43,156 bases of DNA, from positions 1 through 43,156 of the forward strand of contig DAIDIH010000167.1 in NCBI GenBank assembly GCA_027459465.1, read 5' to 3'. The stretch is from Bryobacterales bacterium (GTDB lineage: Bacteria > Acidobacteriota > Terriglobia > Bryobacterales > Bryobacteraceae). Positions 1 to 7,663 of the stretch are shown here, one piece after another. Each line of letters opens with the position of its first letter. Position 1 is the first letter of the stretch. The notes beneath the pieces are model-generated. The model saw only the letters and a program-made list of their open reading frames with translations, ran no database searches and was not told where the DNA came from. The position numbers and the translations under genes were made by a program.

Positions 1-154
1 GGTGATCTGGTCCCGAACTGTCGTGAGCGATGTAGCAACCCGTGTCGACCACGGTTCCGGTTAACGTAATAGGCCTCTGCGTATGTTCATCGCTTGCAAA
101 TCCCGCACCGAGGCCGAGCGTCAGGACCATACATAGGAGAACAGGTCGTTTCAT
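1..154 (-). CDS. Secreted Cys/His protein, DUF5818-like, truncated by window edge
   Basis: The N-terminal 51 codons of a minus-strand gene whose 3' part lies outside the window. The ATG at 154-152 is preceded by GGGAG at good spacing. The first ~20 residues form a signal peptide (MKRPVLLCMVL then small residues), followed by a segment reading TGTVVDTGCYIAH with another His at the cut edge. The GxVxDxxCxxxH pattern is also found in the protein at 33767-34135 and in the C-terminal domain of the protein at 5808-7034, so I place all three in one Acidobacterial family (I associate it with DUF5818). It lies just downstream of a YcnI-type copper gene on the same strand, so a periplasmic metal-related role is plausible but unproven. 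Family assignment rests on a short stretch. Confidence 0.6.
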   Translation of the reverse strand, partial: MKRPVLLCMVLTLGLGAGFASDEHTQRPITLTGTVVDTGCYIAHDSSGPDH

Positions 155-184
155 AAATCGCTCCCATCTAGTCTGGTCGGTTGA

Positions 185-634
185 TCATTTGGGCCCAGAG
201 GCCGGAGTCAGCTTCGTGATGGAGGCAGGGTGCCTGTCGCCAGCGGGACCAGACCAATCTGCCGTCGTACCGTCGGCGAAATGCTGATGGGCTTTCCACG
301 AAATCGAAGCACCATCACCCGGATTCTTGGCGGTAAACGGGAGTTCTGACATGTCCCCTGGGTCGATCTTGATTTTCCACGTAATACCGACGATGCGGTC
401 GCCTTCACGCTTCAGCTCATATTGGCCCCCGGCCGGAGCCGAGACGTTAGTGACCATCACGCCTGCCGGGATTTCAAGGTCCACCGATACAGTGGCGACT
501 TTTCCTTCCGTAGGGACGCGGACCCGGTAGTTTTCCGTCGCGCCCGGTTTGGATTCCCGTGGAGCGACGGTCACGTGGGCACTCGCAAAGGTTGCAATGC
601 CGAAGACTGCTAACGCAAGTGCGGCAACTCTCAT
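185..634 (-). CDS. YcnI/DUF1775-family copper-binding protein
   Basis: A 149-residue secreted protein. The first 19 residues are a signal peptide ending in ASA; cleavage there leaves His at the mature N-terminus (HVTVAPRES). That is the hallmark of the DUF1775/YcnI family, in which the N-terminal amine and His take part in copper coordination. The rest is a predicted beta-sandwich, with the family-typical AHVTVxP start and a region near residues 100-120 rich in Trp and His (ISWKAHQHF). The ATG at 634 has GAGGTGA six bases upstream. Length matches a single DUF1775 domain without the C-terminal membrane anchor found in some homologues, so the protein is probably free in the periplasm. The IS element at 737 begins only about 100 bp upstream and may have altered its promoter. 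Confidence 0.88.
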   Translation of the reverse strand: MRVAALALAVFGIATFASAHVTVAPRESKPGATENYRVRVPTEGKVATVSVDLEIPAGVMVTNVSAPAGGQYELKREGDRIVGITWKIKIDPGDMSELPFTAKNPGDGASISWKAHQHFADGTTADWSGPAGDRHPASITKLTPASGPK

Positions 635-721
635 CTAGATTCACCTCTCGTCGAATGGATCGGAGCACAGCCCGACCCAGAATTGAGATCGAGCATATCA
701 CGGGCTAGATGACCGGCACAA

Positions 722-736
722 GAAGCTGAAGCTGAA
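722..736 (+). repeat. Target-site duplication of the IS, left copy
   Basis: GAAGCTGAAGCTGAA lies immediately outside the left inverted repeat. An identical 15-mer in the same orientation sits at 2432-2446, immediately outside the right inverted repeat. Because the 15-mer has a 6-bp internal period, the true duplication length could be slightly different, but 15 bp fits both junctions exactly. Confidence 0.85.
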
Positions 737-786
737 TGTCGCGGCCAAATAGAAAGTTCCGCTTTGAGCCAAGTAGAAAGTTCCTC
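737..786 (+). repeat. IS left inverted repeat with two transposase-site iterons
   Basis: Contains GCCAAATAGAAAGTTCC at 744-760 and GCCAAGTAGAAAGTTCC at 768-784, 24 bp apart, oriented inward. The outermost bases read TGTCGCG. Confidence 0.85.
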
Positions 787-808
787 TTGACAACCGCAAG
801 GTTGAAGG

Positions 809-2101
809 ATGGAACGAATCGCGATGAGCCAAGAGGAACGAGACGATCTGCACTGGCTGAAGCGGGTTGAGGCGGGCAGCATGACTCAGGGCGAGGCGGC
901 TGAGAAGATGGGCGTGACGGCTCGGTGGGTGCGCAAACTAGTCAAGCGGATGAAGAAGCAAGGCGATGCGGTGGTGGTCCACGGGTTGCGCGGACGGGTG
1001 TCGAATCGGAAGCTATCGCCGGAAACTCGGAGGCAAGCATTAACGATTCTGAAGCAGCCGGATTGGCACGATTTCGGGCCGACTTTCGCCGCGGAGCAGT
1101 TGGCTAAACGGCATCAGATCCATGTCGGGAAAGAGACCTTGCGTGGATGGATGATCGAAGCGGGGTTGTGGAAGAGCAGGAGGCAGGCAATCGGGGATGT
1201 TCACGTTTGGAGGCCGCGGCGAACGGGGTTCGGCGAGTTGGTGCAGTGGGACACGTCGGATCACGACTGGCTCGAAGGCCGCGGCGCGGTGCGGTACCTG
1301 GTGCGAATGATCGACGACGCGACGAGTTGGAGCTGGGGACGATTCGTGGAGAGCGATGCCACGCCACAGAACATGGGTGTGCTGTGGGAATACCTGGAGA
1401 AGAACGGCCGGATGGTGGATGTCTACACGGACCGCGATTCGATGTTCACGGTTGCACCAAGGCCGGGCGAAAGCAAGGATCAACAGCGCGAGGCGGACCG
1501 GTTGACCCAACTGGGCCGCGCCATGCGGGAGCTGGGGATCGGCTCCATCCTGGCGTACTCGCCGCAAGCCAAGGGTCGCATCGAACGCAGCTTTCGAACG
1601 GCCCAGGATCGCCTGGTGAAGCATCTGCGTTTAGCCAAGATCTCCACGATGGAAGCGGCCAACCGGTTTCTGGAGAAGGAGTATTGGCCCGACTGGAACG
1701 AGCGCTTCGCATCGCCGGTGGCCGACTTTCCCAATCATCATCGGCCGCTGACACCGCAACTGAGCCTGGAAGCGATTCTCAGTCACGTGGAAGAACGGGT
1801 GATTGGCAACGACTACACGTTCTCTTTCGCTGGGCGCCGCTACCAGATCCAACGTGCGGAGGTGCAAGCGGGGATGCGCCGGCAGCGGCTACGAGTGGAG
1901 CTGCGGCTCGATGGCGACCTGAGGGCGCGTTATCAGGGCCGCTATCTTGCCATCGAAGAGTGTGGCTCACACGCCGCGGCGATCCAGTCCAAGTCGGGCC
2001 AGTCGGTTCGCAAGGACCACAACGCGGGCGGTCGCAGCCACTGGATGGACGGATTCTTCAATCGTCCCAGCCCACCGCTTTGGAAGTTGATCGAAGGCTG
2101 A
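809..2101 (+). CDS. DDE transposase (integrase core) of the IS
   Basis: A 430-residue transposase. Residues ~25-50 form a helix-turn-helix (QGEAAEKMGVTARWVRKLVK) that should bind the iterated end sequences. The catalytic integrase core spans about residues 140-290, with D148 (QWDTSDHDW), D208 (VYTDRDSMF) and E259 (SPQAKGRIERSF) as the likely DDE triad. The C-terminal ~100 residues are basic and contain the usual beta-rich domain of integrase-like transposases. The reading frame is uninterrupted. ATG at 809 is taken; a second in-frame ATG lies at 824. Family: ISNCY/IS481-like integrase-core transposases, with the long target duplication favouring the IS1202-type group. Confidence 0.9.
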   Translation: MERIAMSQEERDDLHWLKRVEAGSMTQGEAAEKMGVTARWVRKLVKRMKKQGDAVVVHGLRGRVSNRKLSPETRRQALTILKQPDWHDFGPTFAAEQLAKRHQIHVGKETLRGWMIEAGLWKSRRQAIGDVHVWRPRRTGFGELVQWDTSDHDWLEGRGAVRYLVRMIDDATSWSWGRFVESDATPQNMGVLWEYLEKNGRMVDVYTDRDSMFTVAPRPGESKDQQREADRLTQLGRAMRELGIGSILAYSPQAKGRIERSFRTAQDRLVKHLRLAKISTMEAANRFLEKEYWPDWNERFASPVADFPNHHRPLTPQLSLEAILSHVEERVIGNDYTFSFAGRRYQIQRAEVQAGMRRQRLRVELRLDGDLRARYQGRYLAIEECGSHAAAIQSKSGQSVRKDHNAGGRSHWMDGFFNRPSPPLWKLIEG

Positions 2102-2380
2102 GGTAAAGGCAATTTGGATCGCCGGGCGAAAGCGGCCCGGCGGTCTCCGCGTTGATAAGCCCAAAGCCTCCGCTCGGAGGTTTCACCAAATCAATTGGCC
2201 CCGGCTGAACGGAGCCCCCCAGGCGCTCCGGAAAAACTCACGGGTTCTGCGTCACTGGAGGGCTCCCGCCGATTTGCTTCGGAGCCAACCCCGTCGCCTC
2301 GGCTTTGGGCAACCGCGCCAGGCGCGACCCCGGCACGGCTGTGCGAACATACCATGAGGGTCGACGACCGACCCTCAAAA
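2102..2380. other. Non-coding 3' part of the IS
   Basis: No gene is supported here. Two hairpins stand out: an 8-bp stem at 2120-2142 (CGCCGGGC / GCCCGGCG) just after the transposase stop, and a 9-bp stem next to the right inverted repeat (listed separately). Nothing else is recognised. Confidence 0.5.
2355..2377 (+). terminator. Hairpin abutting the IS right end
   Basis: TGAGGGTCG and CGACCCTCA form a perfect 9-bp stem around the loop ACGAC, four bases before the right inverted repeat. There is no T-tract on the plus strand. It could limit transcription across the IS end or fold in readthrough RNA; the function is inference. Confidence 0.4.
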
Positions 2381-2431
2381 GAGGAACTTTCTACTTGGCT
2401 GGGAGTAGGAACTTTCTATTTGGCTGCAACA
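2381..2431 (-). repeat. IS right inverted repeat with two iterons
   Basis: Contains the complements of the left-end iterons at 2383-2399 and 2408-2424, 25 bp apart. The outer end reads TGTTGCA going inward, matching the left end TGTCGCG at most positions. Confidence 0.85.
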
Positions 2432-2446
2432 GAAGCTGAAGCTGAA

Positions 2447-2819
2447 GTAGCTGAAGTCCAGGCGGTGCGGGGTTCCGGCAGATGTCAGGAACGTCGGCGG
2501 TAGTTGACGGAGAAGACGCCAGCGCTGATTCAGGCAGTGTCTATGGTCGGGGTAAAGAGCGAAAGCAAAATCGTGGGCCGGACGTTCTGCCCGGCCCTGG
2601 AGGACATTTGGCGCGGGGATGGCCGCTAGCAGGACCGACTGGCCCCACGCCAGCACGGCCTAGAAGGCATCGCTTCGAGGTCGCCAATTATGTCTGGCTC
2701 ACATGCATGCGGTATGCCAACGCGGCAGATCCGCTCAAGAGAAATTCAACTCGCCGGCCGGCTCAGTGATGAATCCAGAAGTGCGACTCGCGCGATGTGC
2801 AATGATTTGTCCGGATGCT
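2447..2819. other. Intergenic, partly homologous to 12.9 kb
   Basis: No convincing gene. The stretch GGACATTTGGCGCGG near 2602 recurs at about 12912, in both cases downstream of a paralogous OB-like gene, so flanking DNA was duplicated with the gene. A 7-bp stem (GGGCCGG / CCGGCCC, 2575-2597) is present. Weak copies of the palindromic pair described below start at 2608 and 2639. Confidence 0.45.
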
Positions 2820-3188
2820 CTATTTCGGGCTATGGCTACCAGACGTCTTTCCCTTGGCCTTTATCGCTTCAACAGCAGTGGCCATCTGCATTCCTCCCCG
2901 ATCTTCATACTTCACCGTGACTGTGGTGCCCGGTTGAATGTCACCCTTGTATTTTGTCTTGGCGTCGATCATGTACGTGGCAGTGCCCGTCTGCTTCGCC
3001 TCTACCTGGATGGACGTCTTATCCCGGGAGACCAGCGTGCCGGTCACCTTGCCGGTTCGGACAGTCGGGGCCGGCGGCATAGACATGCCACCGCCATGGT
3101 CGTGCTGGGCCAGCGCCAGCGGCTGGAGCACGAAGCCAAAGGTCAACATCGCGGCGGCCAGAATTCCAAAACGTACCGTCTTCTTCAT
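2820..3188 (-). CDS. Small secreted His/Met-rich OB-like protein (DUF5666-type), copy 1
   Basis: A 122-residue exported protein. The signal peptide covers residues 1-27 (MKKTVRFGILAAAMLTFGF onward, ending ALA). The mature N-terminus begins with a His/Met-rich segment (QHDHGGGMSMPP), a likely copper or silver ligand cluster. Residues ~42-115 form a small beta-rich domain (GKVTGTLVSRDKTSIQV ... GTTVTVKY) resembling DUF5666/OB-fold proteins. The ATG at 3188 has GGAG nine bases upstream. The longer upstream reading frame is ignored because the signal peptide begins at this ATG. A close paralogue is at 13061-13420 and a broken copy at 11802-12040. Metal binding in the periplasm is inferred from the ligand-rich tail and the neighbouring copper genes. 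Confidence 0.8.
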   Translation of the reverse strand: MKKTVRFGILAAAMLTFGFVLQPLALAQHDHGGGMSMPPAPTVRTGKVTGTLVSRDKTSIQVEAKQTGTATYMIDAKTKYKGDIQPGTTVTVKYEDRGGMQMATAVEAIKAKGKTSGSHSPK

Positions 3189-3760
3189 GTGATCTCCTTG
3201 CGAATGGGCGCTCGAGGCCGCGGCGCAGACCATCGTGACCTTCAATGGTAGTGAAGGCCTCGCGTTCGGCTCCACGGCACACGCCGATGAAGCAATCGCT
3301 TGCCCAAATCGCTGCGATTGCGCGTCCAGCGAAGCATCCAACGCGCGGCGCTTACTCCCTGCGCGGAAGGAGGCTCAGGCTCCTTGCTTCGCAGCCCATG
3401 AATGACCGCCGTTGGCGCATCTCAGGCGGCTGGTGGCCCGAACTGGCCGTTTTCGGCCTATCCAGCCGGACATATTGCTTAAACCCTGAGAACCTCTCTA
3501 ACGCAACCGGCGCTCGTCGCGAGCTCGGCGGCCGCGTTCCCGGCGCGACACAATGGCTTAGCAGAGGAAGGCTCAAGCATCGACTATAAACCGAAACCAA
3601 GTCGATAGCTTTGATGGCGCCATCGAGGCGGCGAACCACGAAACTATCCTTGGCAGCACGCTTGCTCCTCATGCTCACCTGGAGCCATGGGGCAACCCGT
3701 GGTTGCGTGGCTCAGGGAGGTTTTATGCGAAATGCTTGTGAACCTGATGGAGGTCGATCC
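3189..3760. other. Divergent intergenic region
   Basis: No gene supported. It separates the minus-strand OB-like gene from the plus-strand membrane-protein gene and holds one pair of the recurring 18-bp palindromes at 3412-3460. The equivalent gap at 13421-13895, upstream of the paralogous OB-like gene, holds another such pair. Confidence 0.5.
3412..3460 (+). repeat. Palindrome pair (dispersed 7-4-7 element)
   Basis: TTGGCGCATCTCAGGCGG (3412) and CTGGCCGTTTTCGGCCTA (3443), starts 31 bp apart. The second is a clean hairpin with a TTTT loop. Confidence 0.55.
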
Positions 3761-4168
3761 GTGAAGCGGCTCTCGGTGTTATTCGCACTGGCCGATGCGC
3801 TGTTTCTGATGGTCGTCGGATCGGCATCGAATTCGGTGATGCACTTGGTCCATACCCTCGAATGGAACTTCGCCTTGACATTTGTCGTCGGGATGGCGGC
3901 GGCGATGGGCGCCCAAATGGCGCTCTCCGTTCTCCTTGCTCCGCTGCTGGGCTCAATTGAAACCATGGTTCCTTCCATGATTGTAGGAATGCTAAGTCCG
4001 ATGCAACTCTGCGCTCTTGAGTTGGCCGGATACCGTCCGATGGGGACTACGGGAGTGCTTGCTGGCGCCATGTTCGGTCTCGTCACATTTGTCGGCCTTC
4101 AGTGCTGGGGATGGCGGCGGAGCCGTTCTCTCCGCCGGGCCTTCCGCAGAGATGCGAGATTCGCTTGA
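3761..4168 (+). CDS. Multi-spanning membrane protein of unknown function
   Basis: A 135-residue integral membrane protein. I take GTG 3761 as start because GGAGG lies seven bases upstream and the product then begins KRLSVLFALADALFLMVVG, a first membrane segment. Three further hydrophobic segments follow (near FALTFVVGMAAAMGAQMALSV, MIVGMLSPMQLCALELAG and GVLAGAMFGLVTFVGLQC), and the C-terminus is Arg-rich, presumably cytoplasmic. An upstream ATG at 3725 with GGGAGG is an alternative. Several Met residues lie within or next to the membrane segments, but I do not recognise a family. The stop overlaps the start region of the downstream methyltransferase, so the two genes are probably co-translated. 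Confidence 0.6.
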   Translation: MKRLSVLFALADALFLMVVGSASNSVMHLVHTLEWNFALTFVVGMAAAMGAQMALSVLLAPLLGSIETMVPSMIVGMLSPMQLCALELAGYRPMGTTGVLAGAMFGLVTFVGLQCWGWRRSRSLRRAFRRDARFA

Positions 4169-4785
4169 AAACCCTTTGGGAGCGTCGAGCCAACTTCTAC
4201 GACCTATGCGAAGGTTCCGACCTGCGGAGAGGGGCACACAAAAAAGCTCTATTCCGTCGAATTCAGGGAAGAACCCTCTTCGTTGCGATTGGCACCGGCC
4301 TCGACATCCAACATTTACCAGCCGGACCCGCGATTATCGCAATCGATGTCAGCAGCGCGATGATCGAGAGGAGCCGCAAACGTGCCCAAAGATTTGCCGG
4401 TGACCTCCAGTTGGTGCAAAGTGACGCTGCAAGCCTGTGCTTTCCAGGCGAGTCTTTCGATACTGTCGTGACCTCTTGCACTATGTGCTCCGTGCCTTGT
4501 CCCGGAATCGTGTTCTCCGAGTTGCACCGCGTCCTGCGGCCCGGTGGACGGCTCCTGATGTTCGAACACGTGCGCAGTAGCAATGCCGTTTTGGGCGCCG
4601 TTCTCGATTTGATGACAATGGCGACCCGACGGAGGGGAACTGAAATGAATCGCGATACTATAACCGCGGCGACCAAGGCCGGCTTCCGCATTCTCCAAGT
4701 GGAATCGATCTTTCTCGACATCATTCTCGCTATGGAAGCCTTGAAGGTGCCCGACGCAGGTGCTCGCCCCACTAGGTCGAACTAA
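4111..4785 (+). CDS. Class I SAM-dependent methyltransferase (Methyltransf_11-like)
   Basis: The core has the Rossmann signature: motif I around LFVAIGTGLDIQHLP, the acidic end of strand two at IAIDVSSAM, motif II LQLVQSDAASLCFPGESFDTVV, and LHRVLRPGGRLLMFEHV typical of ubiE/PmtA-like lipid or small-molecule methyltransferases. The substrate cannot be told. The C-terminal part (TITAATKAGFRILQVESIFLD) matches the end of that fold. The start is uncertain: ATG 4111 overlaps the upstream gene by 58 bp, while TTG 4165 overlaps the upstream stop as TTGA and gives a protein starting KTLWERRANFYD, which looks like the natural N-terminus of this family. Coupled to the membrane protein upstream. Confidence 0.8.
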   Translation: MAAEPFSPPGLPQRCEIRLKTLWERRANFYDLCEGSDLRRGAHKKALFRRIQGRTLFVAIGTGLDIQHLPAGPAIIAIDVSSAMIERSRKRAQRFAGDLQLVQSDAASLCFPGESFDTVVTSCTMCSVPCPGIVFSELHRVLRPGGRLLMFEHVRSSNAVLGAVLDLMTMATRRRGTEMNRDTITAATKAGFRILQVESIFLDIILAMEALKVPDAGARPTRSN

Positions 4786-4884
4786 CCTCATCCGCCGAAT
4801 GGAGGAATACAATATTCAAACCGATCTCGAAAGATCCTGAACGTGATCCAACGGCGTAGTGCCCCAAGTCGCTTCGCCATGGAA

Positions 4885-5688
4885 TCAGTTGCCGATACCA
4901 GCGGTCCCATATACCCATTCGGAGCGACTGTCCTTGTCGGAGGCCGATTGCGTTGCTGGCGGTACGCCATCTCCGAACAACTGCATTGCCGCAAGTACCG
5001 CTGGCACATAATTCCGGGTTTCCTCCGGCAGCAACCGTTGCGAGCTGAGGGTCCAGAAGTTGTCGCTGCGCGATTTCTCAACGGCTCTTTCGACGACTTG
5101 CTTCCCGGCATTGTACGCTGCGAGCGCCAGTGGCCAGTCGTGAAATTGTTCGTACAAATCGCGAAGGAATCGGGCGGCCGCTCTTGTTGCCTTCTCTGTA
5201 TGGATTCGATCGTCGCGCTGCGAACTTACCATCAAGCCGTATTGTCTCGCTGTCGCCGGGATGATTTGCCATAATCCCCTGGCTTCCTTGGGCGAAAGCG
5301 CGAGTGGATCAGCTGCGCTTTCCACCAGGACTACCGCGATCAAGCTCTTCGGCAGCCCTTCACTCTCTAACACGCTTTCAAGCACCGGGCGGACCTGGGC
5401 CAGGCGATCCAACGCTCGTTTCAGACTTTCTTCGCGACCGCGCCAGTATCGAATCGCGAACTCCTGGACGGTTGTGTCGGCGGGTTTGGCAGCAGGGGCG
5501 GCAGGCTCTGGGCGGGCTTCGCCACGGGATTCCCGAGTTGTAGTCCGATTCAATAGGTCGACTAAGCGCGCGTCGATGGCCTCATGATAGGAGGCGAATG
5601 CGTCAGTGCCGCCGTGTGATGAATCCGCTGCCCAAATGCTGGGCAGAAACAGCACGAGCCCTGAAGCAACTTTTAGTCTTAATCTCAC
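4885..5688 (-). CDS. Lytic transglycosylase, SLT (MltC/Slt-like) domain
   Basis: A secreted peptidoglycan-cleaving enzyme. After a signal peptide (LKVASGLVLFLPSIWAADSS) and an Ala/Pro-rich linker, residues ~110-245 form an SLT domain: the catalytic Glu is in LIAVVLVESAADP, followed by the conserved ARGLWQIIPATARQYGL, the RxxxAARFLRDLY helix, ALAAYNAGKQVVERA, and EETRNYVPAVLAAM. All landmark motifs of family 1 lytic transglycosylases are intact. The start is uncertain: GTG 5688 puts the signal peptide at the N-terminus; TTG 5697 and GTG 5775 are alternatives with no better ribosome site. It lies downstream of the kinase-like fusion gene on the same strand. Such enzymes often open the wall for envelope-spanning complexes. 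Confidence 0.87.
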   Translation of the reverse strand: MRLRLKVASGLVLFLPSIWAADSSHGGTDAFASYHEAIDARLVDLLNRTTTRESRGEARPEPAAPAAKPADTTVQEFAIRYWRGREESLKRALDRLAQVRPVLESVLESEGLPKSLIAVVLVESAADPLALSPKEARGLWQIIPATARQYGLMVSSQRDDRIHTEKATRAAARFLRDLYEQFHDWPLALAAYNAGKQVVERAVEKSRSDNFWTLSSQRLLPEETRNYVPAVLAAMQLFGDGVPPATQSASDKDSRSEWVYGTAGIGN

Positions 5689-5807
5689 AGAGAACAAATG
5701 GGCTGCACTTTCAATGCCAGCCTCGACGCCGCGGCATTGAGCGGCGAACCGGCGCGCCTGCCTGCTATCGTCCACTTCGACTCGGTCGGTGTGCCAAATG
5801 CGGCACT

Positions 5808-7034
5808 TCAGAAATTGAGGGACTCCGCTGTTGTCGAGGCGAGCTTGATCGAATGAACTTCGAGCAGGTTGTTCTTCGGGTCAAGACGCCCTCTGATCGT
5901 GACGGCCCGGGCGGCAAAACGCTCACCCAGACTCTGATCGGTCAACACATAGATCTGCGCGCCGTCGAGAAGCGCGTATTTGACCTCTTCTTGAACCTCG
6001 ACGCACTTCCTGACGCATTGACCCCTCTCCGAGCCGCCTGAGATGCGATGATTGCCGGCGCATCGCGTGTCCGTGATAACACCCGCTACTGAGGTCTCCA
6101 CAAATTGGTTGAGATCAAGCCAGTTGAGGAACATACCGCCGGCGATGAGAAGGCTGCAAAGCGTGGCTCCGACCGCCCAGGGGCGCCATGTGGACCCTTT
6201 GCCGTTCCGAACAGCCACGTGCGAGATTCCCGGCCGCGGGCCCAACTCGATCAATTCCACGCGTCTGACACCCGAAATCACCGAAACGATGCCACGGGCT
6301 ACCGCCCGATCTCTTGGATCCCAGCTATTAGCCGCAAGAAATACTATTCCTTGATCAACCCTCACCATGGCATTCAAACCAGTCGTGTGCGGTATCACCT
6401 TGAGCACGGCTTCGATGCGGCTTGCCAGCGCGAAGTTGGTCATCGCCCTGCAATACTCGGGTCCTAATTGGAGCGAGGTTTGACGGATCACGAAATCGGC
6501 AATGGTTTTGAAAGCTGAATCAACGTCCCCGTTATCGATGCCGACAACCAAATCGTAAAGCGCAGGATCCTCTTCATCCGATCCGGAGACCTTCCGGACC
6601 CATCGACGGTATGCGAGATCAACACGGCGAATGTGGCGCCGGGCCATCCCATCAGTCAACCGGAGTTGCTCTCTCAGTTCGGCTAGGCGGCCCGGAAGAG
6701 GCACGTTCAAGCGTATTCGCAATACAGGTACGGTGTGTCTCGGCAGGAGGAAGCCTTCACAACCCGAGAAGACGGTTTTCGAAGCGGCGGCCTCCTCAGC
6801 TAAAGCGGCCCGCAGCGCAGCGAGTTCCGGTCCGTAGTCTTGCGGGAAGCAGCCCCTCAGAACAGGAATCGGCCTGACAGCATTGCGCAGCTGCTCCTGT
6901 GCGAAGCCCCAGGCGGCAGCTTTCTCTATGAGGGCTTCTTCTTCAATCAATCGGCATGCCAGACCTTCGCTCACTCTTTTGGCGATCAGGTCCGCTCCAC
7001 TGAAACAGCGGCCGAGAATGACGATAAGGCACAC
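5808..7034 (-). CDS. Cytidylate-kinase-like / BON / transmembrane / Cys-His domain fusion
   Basis: A 408-residue protein with four recognisable parts. Residues 1-185 resemble cytidylate kinase-like (AAA/P-loop) proteins: VILGRCFSGADLIAKRVSE sits at the P-loop but lacks the canonical GxGKS, and YDLVVGIDNGDVDSAF matches the family's C-terminal signature. Residues ~200-265 look like a BON domain (RIEAVLK ... LNAMVRVDQGIVFL ... VISGVRRVEL). Residues 287-305 are a single membrane helix. Residues 316-400 are a Cys/His domain (AGVITDTRCAGNH ... GQCVRKCVE ... YALLDGAQIYVLTDQ) like that at 33767. GTG 7034 has GGAG eleven bases upstream. The layout suggests a cytoplasmic nucleotide-sensing part tied to a periplasmic metal-type domain; the loss of GK makes catalysis doubtful. 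Confidence 0.75.
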   Translation of the reverse strand: MCLIVILGRCFSGADLIAKRVSEGLACRLIEEEALIEKAAAWGFAQEQLRNAVRPIPVLRGCFPQDYGPELAALRAALAEEAAASKTVFSGCEGFLLPRHTVPVLRIRLNVPLPGRLAELREQLRLTDGMARRHIRRVDLAYRRWVRKVSGSDEEDPALYDLVVGIDNGDVDSAFKTIADFVIRQTSLQLGPEYCRAMTNFALASRIEAVLKVIPHTTGLNAMVRVDQGIVFLAANSWDPRDRAVARGIVSVISGVRRVELIELGPRPGISHVAVRNGKGSTWRPWAVGATLCSLLIAGGMFLNWLDLNQFVETSVAGVITDTRCAGNHRISGGSERGQCVRKCVEVQEEVKYALLDGAQIYVLTDQSLGERFAARAVTIRGRLDPKNNLLEVHSIKLASTTAESLNF

Positions 7035-7171
7035 GCCGATGTATTCTCCAGATCGAAGCGGGACTCGGCAATTGCGTCTCCATTCATCAAGCCGTTGGAA
7101 TCATAAGAGTTGCCGAAACGAAAACCGCTTCAGCCGTAAGACATTGTGTTTTCGGCACACCCGCGGTGCGT

Positions 7172-7360
7172 CTATTTGGCACATTGAGAGGTGTTATAAC
7201 CAGCAACGGATTTTGTGCCCGGCGCCACTTCGTTCGAGGCTTTGTTGTTGCGTTGTCTTCGTTCTCCATGTGCGTGGCCACAGCCGGACCCGATCAGGTG
7301 CATCGCCACAAACAGGATGAGGGCAACGATGTAAAACCAGTTGTCCGCCAGGAAATCCAT
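7172..7360 (-). CDS. DUF2933-type small membrane protein
   Basis: A 62-residue protein. ATG 7360 is chosen over the longer frame because GGAG lies upstream and the product then matches the DUF2933 pattern: MDFLADNWFYIVALILF, then a motif of the form MHxxGxGCGHxH (residues AMHLIGSGCGHAHG), then a basic tail. It has one membrane helix followed immediately by a Cys and several His, a metal-ligand-like cluster at the membrane surface. DUF2933 genes are common beside copper and mercury resistance genes. Divergent from the NosL-like gene at 7664. Confidence 0.75.
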   Translation of the reverse strand: MDFLADNWFYIVALILFVAMHLIGSGCGHAHGERRQRNNKASNEVAPGTKSVAGYNTSQCAK

Positions 7361-7663
7361 GATCCGTTCTCCCTTCGAAAGAAGACTGAGTTCGAGAAGT
7401 CGTCGTGTCAGGGCTCTCTCCTTCAAAAAGCACATCTGGTGCCACTCCGAAAGGCCGGGTATTTCTATGGGGTGCGCCGAAATTACGAGCCGGCGGACTG
7501 GATGATCTGCGCCACAAACGCCCGAAATGAGCCAATTGCCCGGGGTCTACAAAGATCCGGGTCGGCATTGCGTCTCCTTCCGCTCGCTGGCAGCGATTAG
7601 CCAGCGATTCGTTCTCCGATCTCTGCGTCCATTCTGGGCGTATAATCTGTTTGGAGTCAGGCT
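7361..7663. other. Divergent intergenic region with -10-like box
   Basis: No gene supported. It lies between the DUF2933 gene (minus) and the NosL-like gene (plus). TATAAT at 7641-7646 could be the -10 element of the latter, but no convincing -35 lies 17 bp upstream. A palindrome pair is at 7486-7535. Confidence 0.4.
7486..7535 (-). repeat. Palindrome pair (dispersed 7-4-7 element), minus orientation
   Basis: Read on the minus strand: TTGGCTCATTTCGGGCGT (7535-7518) and a weaker partner CCGGCTCGTAATTTCGGC (7503-7486), starts 32 bp apart. Confidence 0.45.

Larger units (their letters stand above)
737..2431 (+). mobile_element. Complete insertion sequence, 1695 bp, IS1202/ISNCY-like
   Basis: The element is bounded by ~50-bp imperfect inverted repeats, both beginning TGT when read inward, and flanked by a 15-bp direct duplication. 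It carries one long transposase gene (809-2101) and about 280 bp of non-coding DNA between the gene and the right end. Each end contains two tandem copies of a 17-mer (GCCAAATAGAAAGTTCC and GCCAAGTAGAAAGTTCC), 24-25 bp apart, which probably bind the transposase. The single integrase-core DDE transposase with N-terminal HTH and the unusually long duplication fit the IS1202-type group within ISNCY. That family placement is from memory of the group's long target duplications and is not checked. Intact ends, matched duplications and an open transposase suggest recent insertion. Confidence 0.85.

Noticed and set aside
1147-2106. 319-codon second frame within the transposase gene
   Set aside because: A +1-frame shadow of the intact transposase; no domain and no need for frameshifting.
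2608-2656. Palindrome pair upstream of copy 1's 3' flank
   Set aside because: The right arms are poor matches; GC-rich sequence could give this by chance. Mentioned as weak only.
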